A DNA stretch of 64,000 nucleotides from Chloroflexota bacterium (GTDB taxonomy: Bacteria; Chloroflexota; Dehalococcoidia; Bin125), in the NCBI GenBank assembly GCA_026707145.1, contig JAPOXK010000006.1, forward strand, positions 61,631-125,630, in the 5' to 3' direction. Positions 43,201 to 51,429 of this stretch are shown here, one piece after another. Under the pieces are notes generated by a model that did no database searches, was not told where the DNA came from, and saw only the letters and a program-made list of their open reading frames with translations. The position numbers were made by a program, and so were the translations under genes. Position 1 is the stretch's first letter; every line of letters starts with the position of its first letter.

Positions 43201-46200
43201 CCACGCCGCGCTCGAAGCGGACGAGGGAACGCAGCAGTTCACGATCAGCGCGACCGTGACGGACGCCAACGCACAGGCCGTGGCGAACAGCACCACCGTG
43301 ACCGTCCATCCCGCCACCTGGTATGCGGGCATCAAGCCCGAGTCGTATATCGCCACAGCCGGGGAGCCCGAGGCCGTCCACCTCGTGACCGTCGATGTCG
43401 AGGGCCGGATCGCGCCGCGCCGGGCGGTGACGGTGCGCATCTTCGAGCGTGAGTGGATCAGGACGAAGGAGCGGGCCGACCACGGCGGCTACCGCTATCG
43501 TAGCGAGCCGCGCGACACCGAGATCGCGGCGCCGTCGGCGATGACGAACGAGAGCGGCGAGGCGATGATCACGTTCACGCCGCCTTCGGCGGGCACCTAC
43601 CGGCTCGTGGCAGAGTCGACCGACGAACAGGGCCGCGTGGCGCGCTCCGCCACCTTCCTCTGGGTGAGCGGCGAGGAGTACGCGCCCTGGCGGGTGCGCG
43701 ACGACGACATCATCGAGCTCATCGCCGACCGCGAACGCTACGAGGTCGGCGATACCGCCGAGGTGCTCGTGCCCGCACCCTTCGCGGGCGCCACCGGGCT
43801 CGTGACGATCGAGCGGGGCCGCGTGCTGAGCAGCGAGGCTCGCAGCTTCGACACGAACAGCGAAGTGCTCCGCATTCCGATCGAGGACGCGCACCTGCCC
43901 AACGTTTACGTCGGCGTCGTGCTCTACCGACCCCCTACTACAGACGACCCGCTGCCGCGCTACCACGTCGGCTACGCCGAGCTGTCCGTCTCGGCGGCGC
44001 CACGCGCACTCGATGTGCGCATCGAGCCGGATCGAGAGCAGGCCGCGCCCGGCGAGACGGTGCGCTACGAGGTGCAGGCGAACGACGGCGATGGGCGCGG
44101 CGTCGCGGCCGAGGTCTCGGTCGCGATCGTCGACCAAGCGGTCCTCTCATTGGCGGACGAGGCGGGGCCGGACGGCATGGGTGCGTTCTGGTACGAGCGC
44201 GCGCTGGGCGTGCGGACGGCCTCGTCGCTCGCCGTCTCCATCGACCGCCGCAACGAGGCGTACCGCGACGCCGTGGAGGGTGACGAGGGTAGGGGTGAGG
44301 GCGATGCGGAAAAGAGAGCCTCTGGCAGCGCGTCAGTAGCGCTTGAGGAGGAGGCGCCCGCAGCGGAGGCGCCCGCCGACGAGTCCCTCGCCCAAAGCAG
44401 CCCAGAAGGTAGCGCCGGTCCGCGGCTGCGCTCGGACTTCCGGCACACGGCGCTCTGGATCGGGCAGCTCGTGACCGACGCGAACGGCAGGGCCAGCTTC
44501 GAGCTGCCCCTGCCCGACAATGCCACCACCTGGCGTGCGCTATCGCGCGCCGTCAACGGCGCGACGCAGGTCGGCGAGGGCGAGAGCGAGCTGCTGGTCA
44601 CGCAGCCGCTGCTCGTGCGCCCGGCCCTGCCCCGTTTCCTGCGCGTCGGCGACGCCGTCATCCTGCAGGCGTTGGTACGCAACGGCACGACGGCTGCCCG
44701 TGACGTGACTATCGCTCTCGAAGCCGAGGGCCTGACGCTCGACGGCGAGGCCTCCCTCTCCGGACACGTCGAACCCGACGACTCGACCGTGTTTGAATGG
44801 CCCGCCCGCGCTCTGGCGGAGGGCAGGGCGGCGCTGCGCTTCCGCGCCATCGCCTCCGGCGGCTACGGCGACGCCATCGAGATCAGCATCCCCGTATACC
44901 TCGACGTCACGCCCGAGACGACCGCAACCGGAGGGGTCGTCGAGGATGTCCCAGCCGTGGAGGCGGTTTACCTTCCCGACTACGTGGTCACCGAGGCCGG
45001 CTCGCTGGAGCTGTCGATCCAAGGGTCGCTGGTCGGGGCGCTCGATACGGAGCTGTCCCACTTCAGTCCCTATCGCTACGAGTCAAGCGTGCGGATCGCG
45101 AGCCGTGTCGTCGCCACCGTCGCGGTACAGCGCGCCACCGGCGGCGGACTGACCGAGGCACAGAAACACCAGCTCCAAACCGATGTGACAACGCTGATCG
45201 GGATGCAGCACTACGACGGCGCCTGGGGCTGGTGCCGTGGCTGCAGGAGCAACCTGTGGGTCAGCGGCTGGGTGCTCTTCGCCCTTGGCGAGGCGCGCGA
45301 CGCCGGCCGCCACGTCCCCGACGATGTGCTCACGCGCGCGGCGAGGCTAATCACGAGCCATGTGAACCGCGAGACCGATGTCGAGCGCCCCGCAAACCCG
45401 AACCAGCACGCCTTCCTCCTGTACGCCCTCGCCAGCGCCGCGAACCCCGGCGGCGTGGCGAGCACGCTCGCTCGGGATCAGGCAGGCGCCATGCGCGCCA
45501 TCGTCGAGCAGCACCGGACGAGCCTCACGAGCTGGGGACGCGCCTATCTGCTGCTCGGCCTCTTGGCCAGCGGTCACGACGCCGGCCACACTGCCGTGCG
45601 CGCCCTTCTGAACGACCTCACCGCCACCACCATTGCCAGTGCCAACGGCAACCACTGGGAGGACCAGCGGCGCTCCGGCTCGATGCACAACGGCAGCGTG
45701 CGGCCCACCGCCCTCGTGTTGCGCGCCCTCACGGAGGTCGACCCGAACCACCCGTTGATCGAGGAGACCGCCCGCTGGCTCGTGACCGCGCGCACGGCCG
45801 ACCGCTGGAAGACGAGCGTCGAGCGGGCTCAGGGCATGGCCGCGCTGGGCGCCTTCGCCGAACTAACCGGCGAGACGCGCGGCGCCTACGACTACACCGT
45901 CTGGCTCAACGACCGGCAGGTACTCGACGGCGACTTCGACGTGCCTGCCGGCGACTACCACGACGGCGCCGCCATCGCGCTCGCAGACCTGCCGCTGGGC
46001 CAGGTCAGCCGCGTCCAGTTCGAGCGCGACGCCAGCCGGGACGGACGCCTGTACTACGGCCTCAACCTGCGCTACGTGACGCCCGCGCGCGATATCGAGG
46101 CGCTCAACCGCGGCTTCGCCATCTCCCACCAGTACTCGCTCCTCGACGAGCCCGAGCGCGCCATCACAAGCGCCGCGCTCGGCGACGTGGTACGGGTGCG

Positions 46201-46603
46201 GCTGACGGTGGTCGCGCCGGCCGACCGGCTCTTCGCCAAGATCGAGGACTTCCTGCCGGCAGGTCTCGAACCGATCGACCCGCGGCTGAACATCGCGCCG
46301 GTCGAGCTGCGCCAACGGCTGCAAGCCGAGCGCGCCGAATCCCCGCGCGGCAGCGCTCCCTCGTACTACGCGCCCTGGTATGCCTGGTACTACAGCCCCT
46401 GGGATCAGGTGGACATCCGCGACGACCGCGTCGTGCTGCTCGCCAGCCATTTGCCGCAGGGGGTGCACGAGTACGTCTACTACGCTCGGGCGACGGCGCC
46501 GGGCGACTTCTTCGTCGCACCCGCACGCGCCGAGGAGAGCTATTTCCCCGAGGTCTTCGGGCGGGGCGACAGCGGCCGTTTCACCGTCCAAGGCGGCGAG
46601 TAG
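40220..46603 (+). CDS. Alpha-2-macroglobulin family protein lacking the thioester
   Basis: A 2127-residue secreted protein with a signal peptide to ~residue 33. Two ~60-residue repeats follow (VWQHVxDxERIYV...TIPLPLDDG, ~42-150), then about four Ig-like domains of the Big_5/SbsA type (~155-560). After these come macroglobulin domains including TDRPIYRPGETVFYKG (~810), the LWIGQLVTDANGRASFELPLPDN region (~1413-1435) and an alpha-toroid domain (~1600-1900). In thioester macroglobulins the toroid region starts with a CxEQ motif. Here the site reads YRYESS (1618-1623). Such proteins trap or inhibit proteases or act structurally. No lipobox is seen. Confidence 0.88.
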   Translation: MRCALPAVLKARIAAVLLLAVSLGASVASVQGGDRADGNPVSIELRVWQHVLDTERIYVSARPVGGDWRTLGTIPLPLDDGYSSNGSCRYGGFTVAGVELRVWQHVRDAERIYVGAGPMGVDCPAPGTIPLPLDDGHSSSGSYRYGDLTIAVPHATPAVVVSPGGAAVPRLATVRIAFRDPPREADASRLVSIDPPAQGAFVWADERTLLFQPAFPGWQRGQQYRLRVDAGTAGIAADQAHTFTVEGQLEVSYVIPGDGDREVPTTAQILVQFNRSVAPLTVLQEGSAAAVLEFDPPLAGRGEWLNTSLYRFIPTDLQPSAEYAVRIPAGLTSAADGVLASDFAWSFATVQPAITSFTPSDNSVHVEPDSPVVVAFNQPMDRASVETGLALREKSGDAIVVSFAWSEVDTVVTLTPAGPLALSAAYEVIAPAGLRGAGGGATHAERVVRFTTIEPPQLVRTDPQDGETAAWPYGIELHYNNPMDIDSFEGRVSISGVDPEDIEPISYSWRSETVYLDVRLQFSTDYTVRIAEGVRDRGGRPLPASEFSFTTRAPWPSLSLAAPASFSTFSASRQQVLYYHAAQLEEVRFRLYRLSDSEAETLLRRGFIDGWSANDQEYVTFQPGSDPIREWVEPIDEDLRGASRLYSTALSTGEPLSKDHYLVVADNAAVELERKLVLSVVDAAIVTKLAFDELLVWALDYNTGEPISGAEVRVAPLEEPPHSPYETAVTDVNGLARFAVPSQNTGDSYYFWGSPYGDYLVRIDEGGRRGVASTWWDSGSSPWELDVPAHAYFPGTVGHLYTDRPIYRPGETVFYKGVVRDEEDASYSIPGTDVRFTVTIRDARYAELLQTSVQISDLGTFADELTLPGDAPTGTYRVELFNDGRYIATTHFTVAEFRAPEFEVEVTAAGAHFLADDTIPTEVAARFFFGGAVADADVEWAALASPTAIRVEGYEDYSFSDHDYYRTRADGYRDPVRDRGETRTDASGIARFDVHAALEADEGTQQFTISATVTDANAQAVANSTTVTVHPATWYAGIKPESYIATAGEPEAVHLVTVDVEGRIAPRRAVTVRIFEREWIRTKERADHGGYRYRSEPRDTEIAAPSAMTNESGEAMITFTPPSAGTYRLVAESTDEQGRVARSATFLWVSGEEYAPWRVRDDDIIELIADRERYEVGDTAEVLVPAPFAGATGLVTIERGRVLSSEARSFDTNSEVLRIPIEDAHLPNVYVGVVLYRPPTTDDPLPRYHVGYAELSVSAAPRALDVRIEPDREQAAPGETVRYEVQANDGDGRGVAAEVSVAIVDQAVLSLADEAGPDGMGAFWYERALGVRTASSLAVSIDRRNEAYRDAVEGDEGRGEGDAEKRASGSASVALEEEAPAAEAPADESLAQSSPEGSAGPRLRSDFRHTALWIGQLVTDANGRASFELPLPDNATTWRALSRAVNGATQVGEGESELLVTQPLLVRPALPRFLRVGDAVILQALVRNGTTAARDVTIALEAEGLTLDGEASLSGHVEPDDSTVFEWPARALAEGRAALRFRAIASGGYGDAIEISIPVYLDVTPETTATGGVVEDVPAVEAVYLPDYVVTEAGSLELSIQGSLVGALDTELSHFSPYRYESSVRIASRVVATVAVQRATGGGLTEAQKHQLQTDVTTLIGMQHYDGAWGWCRGCRSNLWVSGWVLFALGEARDAGRHVPDDVLTRAARLITSHVNRETDVERPANPNQHAFLLYALASAANPGGVASTLARDQAGAMRAIVEQHRTSLTSWGRAYLLLGLLASGHDAGHTAVRALLNDLTATTIASANGNHWEDQRRSGSMHNGSVRPTALVLRALTEVDPNHPLIEETARWLVTARTADRWKTSVERAQGMAALGAFAELTGETRGAYDYTVWLNDRQVLDGDFDVPAGDYHDGAAIALADLPLGQVSRVQFERDASRDGRLYYGLNLRYVTPARDIEALNRGFAISHQYSLLDEPERAITSAALGDVVRVRLTVVAPADRLFAKIEDFLPAGLEPIDPRLNIAPVELRQRLQAERAESPRGSAPSYYAPWYAWYYSPWDQVDIRDDRVVLLASHLPQGVHEYVYYARATAPGDFFVAPARAEESYFPEVFGRGDSGRFTVQGGE

Positions 46604-46704
46604 CGGGGATCATAGGCCGCCTCGCTCGTCTTGCGTCGTATAGCCTTGCGATGCAGAGGGCGCCCTTGAGGCGCACGATCCGGCGGCAAGGAAAGAGTGA
46701 GGCC

Positions 46705-47280
46705 ATGAGTGGATCCAGCGATGCGCAGAGCGCGGCAAGCGTCACGGGAGAGACCATCCTTGCGGCGCGCTTCGACCCCGGCATCGCGGGACACGGCACC
46801 TTGGTCATCTCCCTGTTCCTGCTGGTCTCCGTGTTCGGAGCACTGCTGATCCCGCTGTGGCTTCTGGCGAGCCGTTGGTACTACCCCGAGTACATGCAGC
46901 GGCTCTCCTGCCGGTTGACCACCCAGGCGGTGGAGATACGCAAGGGGGTGTTCTTCCGCAAGGAGTCGACGATCCCCCTCAACCGAATCACGGATGTCCG
47001 TCTGCACGACGGCCCGATCATGCGTCATTACGGTCTGCGCGGCCTGCGAGTCGAGACGGCCGGGCAGGCGGGGCAGAATGCGGGCAGCGAGGGAGACTTG
47101 ATCGGAATCATCGACGCCGCAGAGATGCGAGACGCGATCCTGCGCCAGCGGCAGAAGGTCCTGAGCGGTGAACCGAGCACCGCCGCCGTCTCCGCCGCCA
47201 CCGGCGATGCGCAACTGCTGGCCGAGATACGCGACATCCTCGCGCGAATCGAGGGACGGCTTCCGGCCGGAGGTAGCTAA
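46705..47280 (+). CDS. Membrane protein with bacterial PH (bPH2) domain
   Basis: A 191-residue protein with a hydrophobic N-terminal region forming one or two helices (residues ~35-62). A bPH2-like domain follows (YPEYMQRLSCRLTTQAVEIRKG..., FFRKESTIPLNRITDVRL) and then a short helical tail. Bacterial PH domains of this type sit at the membrane, and the role here is unknown. The frame is open upstream through the macroglobulin gene. ATG 46705 with GAGTGAGG before it is chosen over ATG 46651. Confidence 0.75.
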   Translation: MSGSSDAQSAASVTGETILAARFDPGIAGHGTLVISLFLLVSVFGALLIPLWLLASRWYYPEYMQRLSCRLTTQAVEIRKGVFFRKESTIPLNRITDVRLHDGPIMRHYGLRGLRVETAGQAGQNAGSEGDLIGIIDAAEMRDAILRQRQKVLSGEPSTAAVSAATGDAQLLAEIRDILARIEGRLPAGGS

Positions 47281-47354
47281 ACAGCCAACCGGCCCCTCAG
47301 CGCGCCGCCAGCTTGAAGGCGTCCGCCCGCACGACGGTTCGATCGTGCATCGGT

Positions 47355-47387
47355 CATCCCGGCCCGCGCGCGCTGCGGGCCGGGATG
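47355..47387. terminator. Perfect 13-bp hairpin between convergent genes
   Basis: CATCCCGGCCCGC, a 7-base loop, and GCGGGCCGGGATG form a perfect stem 75 bases after the PH-domain gene and 26 bases after the minus-strand carbonic anhydrase end. It is well placed to act as a terminator for both strands, although no U-run is present. Confidence 0.6.
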
Positions 47388-47412
47388 CGAAACGCGATCC
47401 GGCGCCAGCAGG

Positions 47413-47910
47413 TCAGGCCGGAACGACCTCATTGAGCCGGCCGGCGGCGCAGTCATAGATGAACCCGCGAACCTCGTCCTTGCGAGGGATGAAGGGGCTG
47501 GCTTGGATGCGACCCATGGACTGCGTTACGTCCTTCTCCAGATCCCCGAACGCCTCCAGCGCGAACGACGGCCGCAGTCCGGTGTCCGCTTCGATCGCGT
47601 CTTTGACGTCGTCGTCGCGGAAGGTCACCATCCCGCAGTCGGTGTGGTGGATGAGCATGATCTCGCGAGTGCCCAGGAGGCGCTGAGAGATCACCAGCGA
47701 ACGGATCACGTCGTCGCTGACCACGCCCCCCGCGTTGCGTATCACGTGGGCGTCGCCTTCTTCCAGACCCAGAAGCTTGTGTGTATCCAGGCGGGCGTCC
47801 ATACAGGCGACGACAGCCAGATTACGCGCCGGGGGCAGTGGCAGATCCCCCTTATCAAAGTTCTCAGCGTAGCGGGCATTATTGTTGAGGGTTTCGTTGA
47901 TCGCCGTCAT
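47413..47910 (-). CDS. Beta-class carbonic anhydrase
   Basis: The 165-residue protein interconverts CO2 and bicarbonate. It shows the beta-class zinc site: Cys36 with Asp38 and Arg40 in ACMDARLD, His88 and Cys92 in HHTDCGM, and VIRNAGG as the active-site lid. The length is that of the short bacterial subclass. It stands alone. A GGAGGG-like sequence lies a few bases upstream of the ATG at 47910. A run of eight A residues at ~47970 lies upstream of the gene. Confidence 0.93.
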   Translation of the reverse strand: MTAINETLNNNARYAENFDKGDLPLPPARNLAVVACMDARLDTHKLLGLEEGDAHVIRNAGGVVSDDVIRSLVISQRLLGTREIMLIHHTDCGMVTFRDDDVKDAIEADTGLRPSFALEAFGDLEKDVTQSMGRIQASPFIPRKDEVRGFIYDCAAGRLNEVVPA

Positions 47911-48319
47911 GTGGAATGCCCTCCTTTCGGGAAGAAAGTAGGGGGCCTCGGTTACCTGTGTCTGTTAAAAAAAAGCGTTGCCGACGTCTGCAGCTGCCAG
48001 TGCCTGTAGCTGCCAACGTCTGTAAACACCGTGATCAGACGGTTATCACGCTTGTCCTTGCCGGTCCCGCGGGCGCCGGAAGCCGACTGCTTACGCCGTC
48101 GCATGGTTGACCAGCGTTGGTGAGCCTAACTTGACGGTAGGCCATACCACCTTCAAGGTGCTGTTCGCACTCTAAGCTCATGGTGCCCACGGTGCAGTCA
48201 CGCTTCAAGCATGCGATGGGGTACCTCGACAGCAGCGCCCCTACGACAGGTGCCGCTCGCTTGGCGAAGAGGGATCTGTCGCAGGCTAGCGCACATGGCC
48301 GTCCGACCAACGTCGGTGG
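47911..48319. other. Gap between carbonic anhydrase and PIN gene; edge of lower-GC island
   Basis: No convincing gene is present. The stretch includes an A-rich run (~47968), two imperfect copies of CTGyAGCTGCCA (~47989-48016) and the dispersed repeat listed separately at 48118. Composition begins to fall in GC here, marking the left side of the methyltransferase-kinase-PIN island. Confidence 0.5.
48118..48165 (+). repeat. Dispersed repeat copy A (contains AACTTGACGGTAG)
   Basis: The core AACTTGACGGTAG is at 48128-48140. About 48 bases match the copy at 59706-59755, with mostly transition differences. The core also occurs inverted at 53298-53310. This copy points into the five-gene operon from its 3' side. 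Confidence 0.6.
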
Positions 48320-48853
48320 TCACTGATCTAGGTTGCGGATCTGAACAAACTGCTTGAAATGCGGAAAAAGGTCGACAAACTTGCCGAAGTCCTTGTCGGT
48401 CGTCCACAGTCCCACGGTCGCTTGGAGTTCGTGTGCCCATGTAGCCGCTGTGATCAAATGGATGGCGTCCCAAACGCGGAGTCCATTGCGGTGATCGCGA
48501 GTCGCCAGCGTCACGAGCGCCAAGGCATGCTCGACCGCGCGCGCGGGTGCCGACCGAAGGATCAGGCGTTGCCTCGCCACCAAGTCCATGACCTTGACCT
48601 GCGAGCGCTCAACCCACGCTTGGTCAAATTCCTTGTATCCAGGGTTGTTCGCCCGCCAATTCGTCGCCAGCGTGTTGTGGAATTCGACGATCGTCAGGCT
48701 CGACAGTCCCACAGACGGTCCCTCAGCCGCACAGAGTTGAGCTACGGGCCCGCCGGCATGGAGGTTACGAGCGGACGGGTTCTTTACGTCGCACTCGACC
48801 ATTCGCACCAAGGCGCTCGTGTCGAGGTATACGCTGTTCGCTGGCTCTGTCAC
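48320..48853 (-). CDS. PIN-domain ribonuclease-like protein
   Basis: A 177-residue PIN-fold protein with the acidic active-site set: Asp11 in YLDTSALV, Glu57 in IVEFHNTL, Asp129 in VWDAIHL and Asp153/Asp155 in TTDKDF. PIN domains are metal-dependent ribonucleases, often toxins or RNA-processing enzymes. No small antitoxin gene sits beside it. Instead its GTG start overlaps the stop of the receiver-domain gene by four bases, so it looks like the final, effector-like gene of the operon. A regulatory link to the receiver protein is inferred from this coupling. Confidence 0.85.
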   Translation of the reverse strand: MTEPANSVYLDTSALVRMVECDVKNPSARNLHAGGPVAQLCAAEGPSVGLSSLTIVEFHNTLATNWRANNPGYKEFDQAWVERSQVKVMDLVARQRLILRSAPARAVEHALALVTLATRDHRNGLRVWDAIHLITAATWAHELQATVGLWTTDKDFGKFVDLFPHFKQFVQIRNLDQ

Positions 48854-49335
48854 GGGGCGCGATTTGTCTTGAAGAACTCGTCCAAGCGATCTAGTTCCTC
48901 ACCCGAGGCCTGCGCCGCACGGACACGCGCGTTTGCGAATGCCACCCAATCCGTAAGTTCATGATCGCTCTCGTTGGCAAGCCGGATCTCATCCAAGATG
49001 GTTTCGACCGTCGTTAGGTCCATTTTCCGCAAGGCACGATCGACGACGTTTAGTGCCTCGACACGCTCGACGTCCTCGTCGTTGATGTAAGCGCTGACGA
49101 GAACCACACGGACCGACGGCCGGAGCCGCTTGATCTCTGCAAGTAGCTGTAGGCCATTGCGCGAGTTTGGCATGTGGTAGTCGGCGATCACGACACTGGG
49201 AGCAAGCACGTGAAAGAGACCTAGTCCCTCATCCCACGTAGCCGCTGTCTCAAACGCAAGCTCGTTCAAGTTTGCGGCGCGCCGAATGCTCTCCAGCAAA
49301 GGCAAATCATCATCGATGAGCAGTGCCAGTCCCAC
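48850..49335 (-). CDS. Stand-alone receiver (REC) domain response regulator
   Basis: A 161-residue protein with one receiver domain and a helical C-terminal extension but no DNA-binding or enzymatic output domain. The phosphorylation site is complete: acidic Asp8-Asp10, acceptor Asp52 in IADYHMPN, Ser81 in VSAYI and Lys104 in ALRK. The C-terminal ~45 residues are charged and helical. A GGAGG four bases before the GTG start, and a GTGA overlap into the PIN gene, indicate coupled translation. The likely phosphodonor is the kinase-like protein encoded 38 bases upstream. Confidence 0.88.
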   Translation of the reverse strand: MGLALLIDDDLPLLESIRRAANLNELAFETAATWDEGLGLFHVLAPSVVIADYHMPNSRNGLQLLAEIKRLRPSVRVVLVSAYINDEDVERVEALNVVDRALRKMDLTTVETILDEIRLANESDHELTDWVAFANARVRAAQASGEELDRLDEFFKTNRAP

Positions 49336-49373
49336 TGGTCCTCCTTCACGAGAATGATAGACGCGACGGCTCT

Positions 49374-51428
49374 CTAGCGGTCGCTCCTTAACCCTGAAAC
49401 AAGCTCCGGCAGGTAGATTTCAAAGTGCGTGCCCTCGTGACTGGTGTTCGCGATTCGGATGCGACCTAGAGACACGTGCATGCTCAGCTCAGCATTCACG
49501 AGGCCCTCACCTGGTCGTCCTTTTGTAGATGCAATCAGGCTCAAAGGATGATCAGGCGCCGCTCCCTCTATGCCGGTCCCGTTGTCGATCACGTCTAAAA
49601 CCAAGTCTCCCATGTACTCGTGGTGAGTGATCCGCAGAACACCAGGCCTGTCTGCGGGCCGCGCCGCCTGAACACCGTTCCGAACGATCTCCTTCACCGC
49701 TTCAAAGACGAGCTCTCGTGCGACAAGTGCATTCTGCGAGGGCAATTCGTCGACCTCAATGCGAACATCAAGACTGTCTGCGAAGGCTTCCACCTCGTTG
49801 ACAACGTCCGCAACAAGTTGTGCCACATCCACCTCAGTTCGAGAGACGGGACGGACGTCGAGTAGACGATTGAGGATTGTCTGGGAGTAGGCAACGTGGG
49901 CCTCAGCGCTCTTCGCGATGGCCAACAGATGCGGGCGGATCGTCTCCGGTACGTCTCTCCGCTGCGCAACCGTCTTCAGCGCCACCATCTCAGCGCTCAG
50001 TCCCAGAAGGGGTTGACCCAGAGAATGCGCAATCGCCCTCAGGCGAATGTCAGAGCCCTCAATCACATCGGCTGCCTTCCGCGAGGCTTTCTTTTCCTTG
50101 GCGGTCCACCGTGCGGAGAGTTCCTTGAAGATCATGCTTTCAAAAAAGGCAAACTCTGCGCGGACGTGTCTTACGAAGACTTCAGATGCTTCGTCTTCGA
50201 TTAACCCCTGTCTGTTCGACATGTCACGCAGCCTAGGGTTCTTTTGGCGGGAGATTAATACATGCCCGGAAAAGGTTACCGGTTGGATGAGCGCGTACCC
50301 CTGGCGTTGAGCCTTTCTTGCAGCCACGCCAATCCAGTCGTCGCTCCCGAGCCCATACGGTTCGACGAGTATGCCATCGCGATAGAGAAGCACGCCGTTG
50401 CCAACTGCGTCGATTGTTCGTGCCCTGTGCGCGGCCGGTGGCGGGGTATAGAGAAACACGCCCTTGAAAGGGCCGCACTCAAGCGAGTCTGGGCGTCCTT
50501 CATCCTTTGCGATTGCCGACGTGATGGCCTTCTTCTTGAAACGTTCGCGCAGCGGACCCCCGAGCTGTTCATGGATGGCCTTACTACGGCGGAGATCACG
50601 AAGGACCTGTACCCGGCCACTAGCAGTCACTCGAAACTCGAAGGAGTATTGATAATCCGTTGCTCGCGTTGCTGCGCGCGGCGTAATGGTTCCGACATCG
50701 GTGGGGTCGCGAATCGCATCACTCTGAAGATAGATCGTGAAGTCGACATTGTTGCTTGCAGTCAATGGTCGAACGAGAAGTTCGAGATCCTGCCTAAGGC
50801 GTCCAAGCCGGGTCCTACTCCGGCCGGGGACTGGCCGACCTGGCACTCCGGCATCCCATCTCTGACTAAGATCGCGAATGATCAGAATCGTCCCTGACTG
50901 TACCGGTGGCGAGTCGGGCCTGGTCTCGAAGTCGTAGGAGATTTCCACGTCCTGAAGGGATTGAGTCATATCGCTGAAGGAGTCCCAATCGAAGAACACG
51001 TGAAGCCAAGGCGCGTTCCTTCGCGTCCGGGTGAATACTTCGAGAGTTCGTCCGAGTCGACCGGCAGCGAGCCGTCCGATTCCCTTCTCACCCGAGGGAA
51101 TCCTGCCGGCCTGACGTCTGCCTGCTGCTGAAGGAGATGCCCCATTTGGTTGGACTGGTGCATCCGGAGACTTTGAGGAGAACCCGGGGTGCATCCAGTT
51201 CTCTTCAAAGGACTCCTCATTCATCCCTGTCCCGTCATCTGCAATGATCAATGCGGTATGGTCACCATCTGCAATCATGAAGTCCAAATACAGGTGGGCA
51301 GCGCCGGCGTCGTAAGCGTTCTTCACAAACTCAATAATGGCAAGGTTGGGATCAGCGATCAGTTGATTCCCCAAGTAGTGCTGGAGACGAGCCGAAGGGA
51401 CGAACCGGAAAACCCGCTTCTTTGGCAC
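49374..51428 (-). CDS. Double-GHKL ATPase / histidine kinase-like protein
   Basis: A 684-residue protein with two GHKL folds. The N-terminal one resembles Hsp90/MORC ATPases: IEFVKNAYDAG (Glu33, Asn37), IADDGTGM (64-68) and GEKGIGRLAAG (113-118), followed by a region that could be an S5-like transducer (~180-400). The C-terminal half is kinase-like: a helix with AIAHSLGQPL (His468, resembling an H-box), FEAVKEIVRNGVQAA (N box, Asn584), VIDNGTGI and RPGEGLVNAEL. GTG 51428 is chosen because GGAG lies seven bases upstream and one base separates it from the methyltransferase stop. It has no sensor or membrane domain. Confidence 0.85.
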   Translation of the reverse strand: MPKKRVFRFVPSARLQHYLGNQLIADPNLAIIEFVKNAYDAGAAHLYLDFMIADGDHTALIIADDGTGMNEESFEENWMHPGFSSKSPDAPVQPNGASPSAAGRRQAGRIPSGEKGIGRLAAGRLGRTLEVFTRTRRNAPWLHVFFDWDSFSDMTQSLQDVEISYDFETRPDSPPVQSGTILIIRDLSQRWDAGVPGRPVPGRSRTRLGRLRQDLELLVRPLTASNNVDFTIYLQSDAIRDPTDVGTITPRAATRATDYQYSFEFRVTASGRVQVLRDLRRSKAIHEQLGGPLRERFKKKAITSAIAKDEGRPDSLECGPFKGVFLYTPPPAAHRARTIDAVGNGVLLYRDGILVEPYGLGSDDWIGVAARKAQRQGYALIQPVTFSGHVLISRQKNPRLRDMSNRQGLIEDEASEVFVRHVRAEFAFFESMIFKELSARWTAKEKKASRKAADVIEGSDIRLRAIAHSLGQPLLGLSAEMVALKTVAQRRDVPETIRPHLLAIAKSAEAHVAYSQTILNRLLDVRPVSRTEVDVAQLVADVVNEVEAFADSLDVRIEVDELPSQNALVARELVFEAVKEIVRNGVQAARPADRPGVLRITHHEYMGDLVLDVIDNGTGIEGAAPDHPLSLIASTKGRPGEGLVNAELSMHVSLGRIRIANTSHEGTHFEIYLPELVSGLRSDR

Positions 51429-51429
51429 G

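Noticed and set aside
41390..44137. Very long minus-strand open frame (915 codons) opposite the macroglobulin gene
   Set aside because: Its translation is low in hydrophobic order and rich in Arg, Asp, Gly and Val with no domain pattern. The plus strand encodes clear macroglobulin domains. Long antisense frames are expected at this GC content.
48320..49335. PIN gene and its upstream neighbour as a simple VapBC toxin-antitoxin pair
   Set aside because: The coupled upstream gene is a receiver domain with an intact phospho-Asp site, not a small DNA-binding antitoxin.
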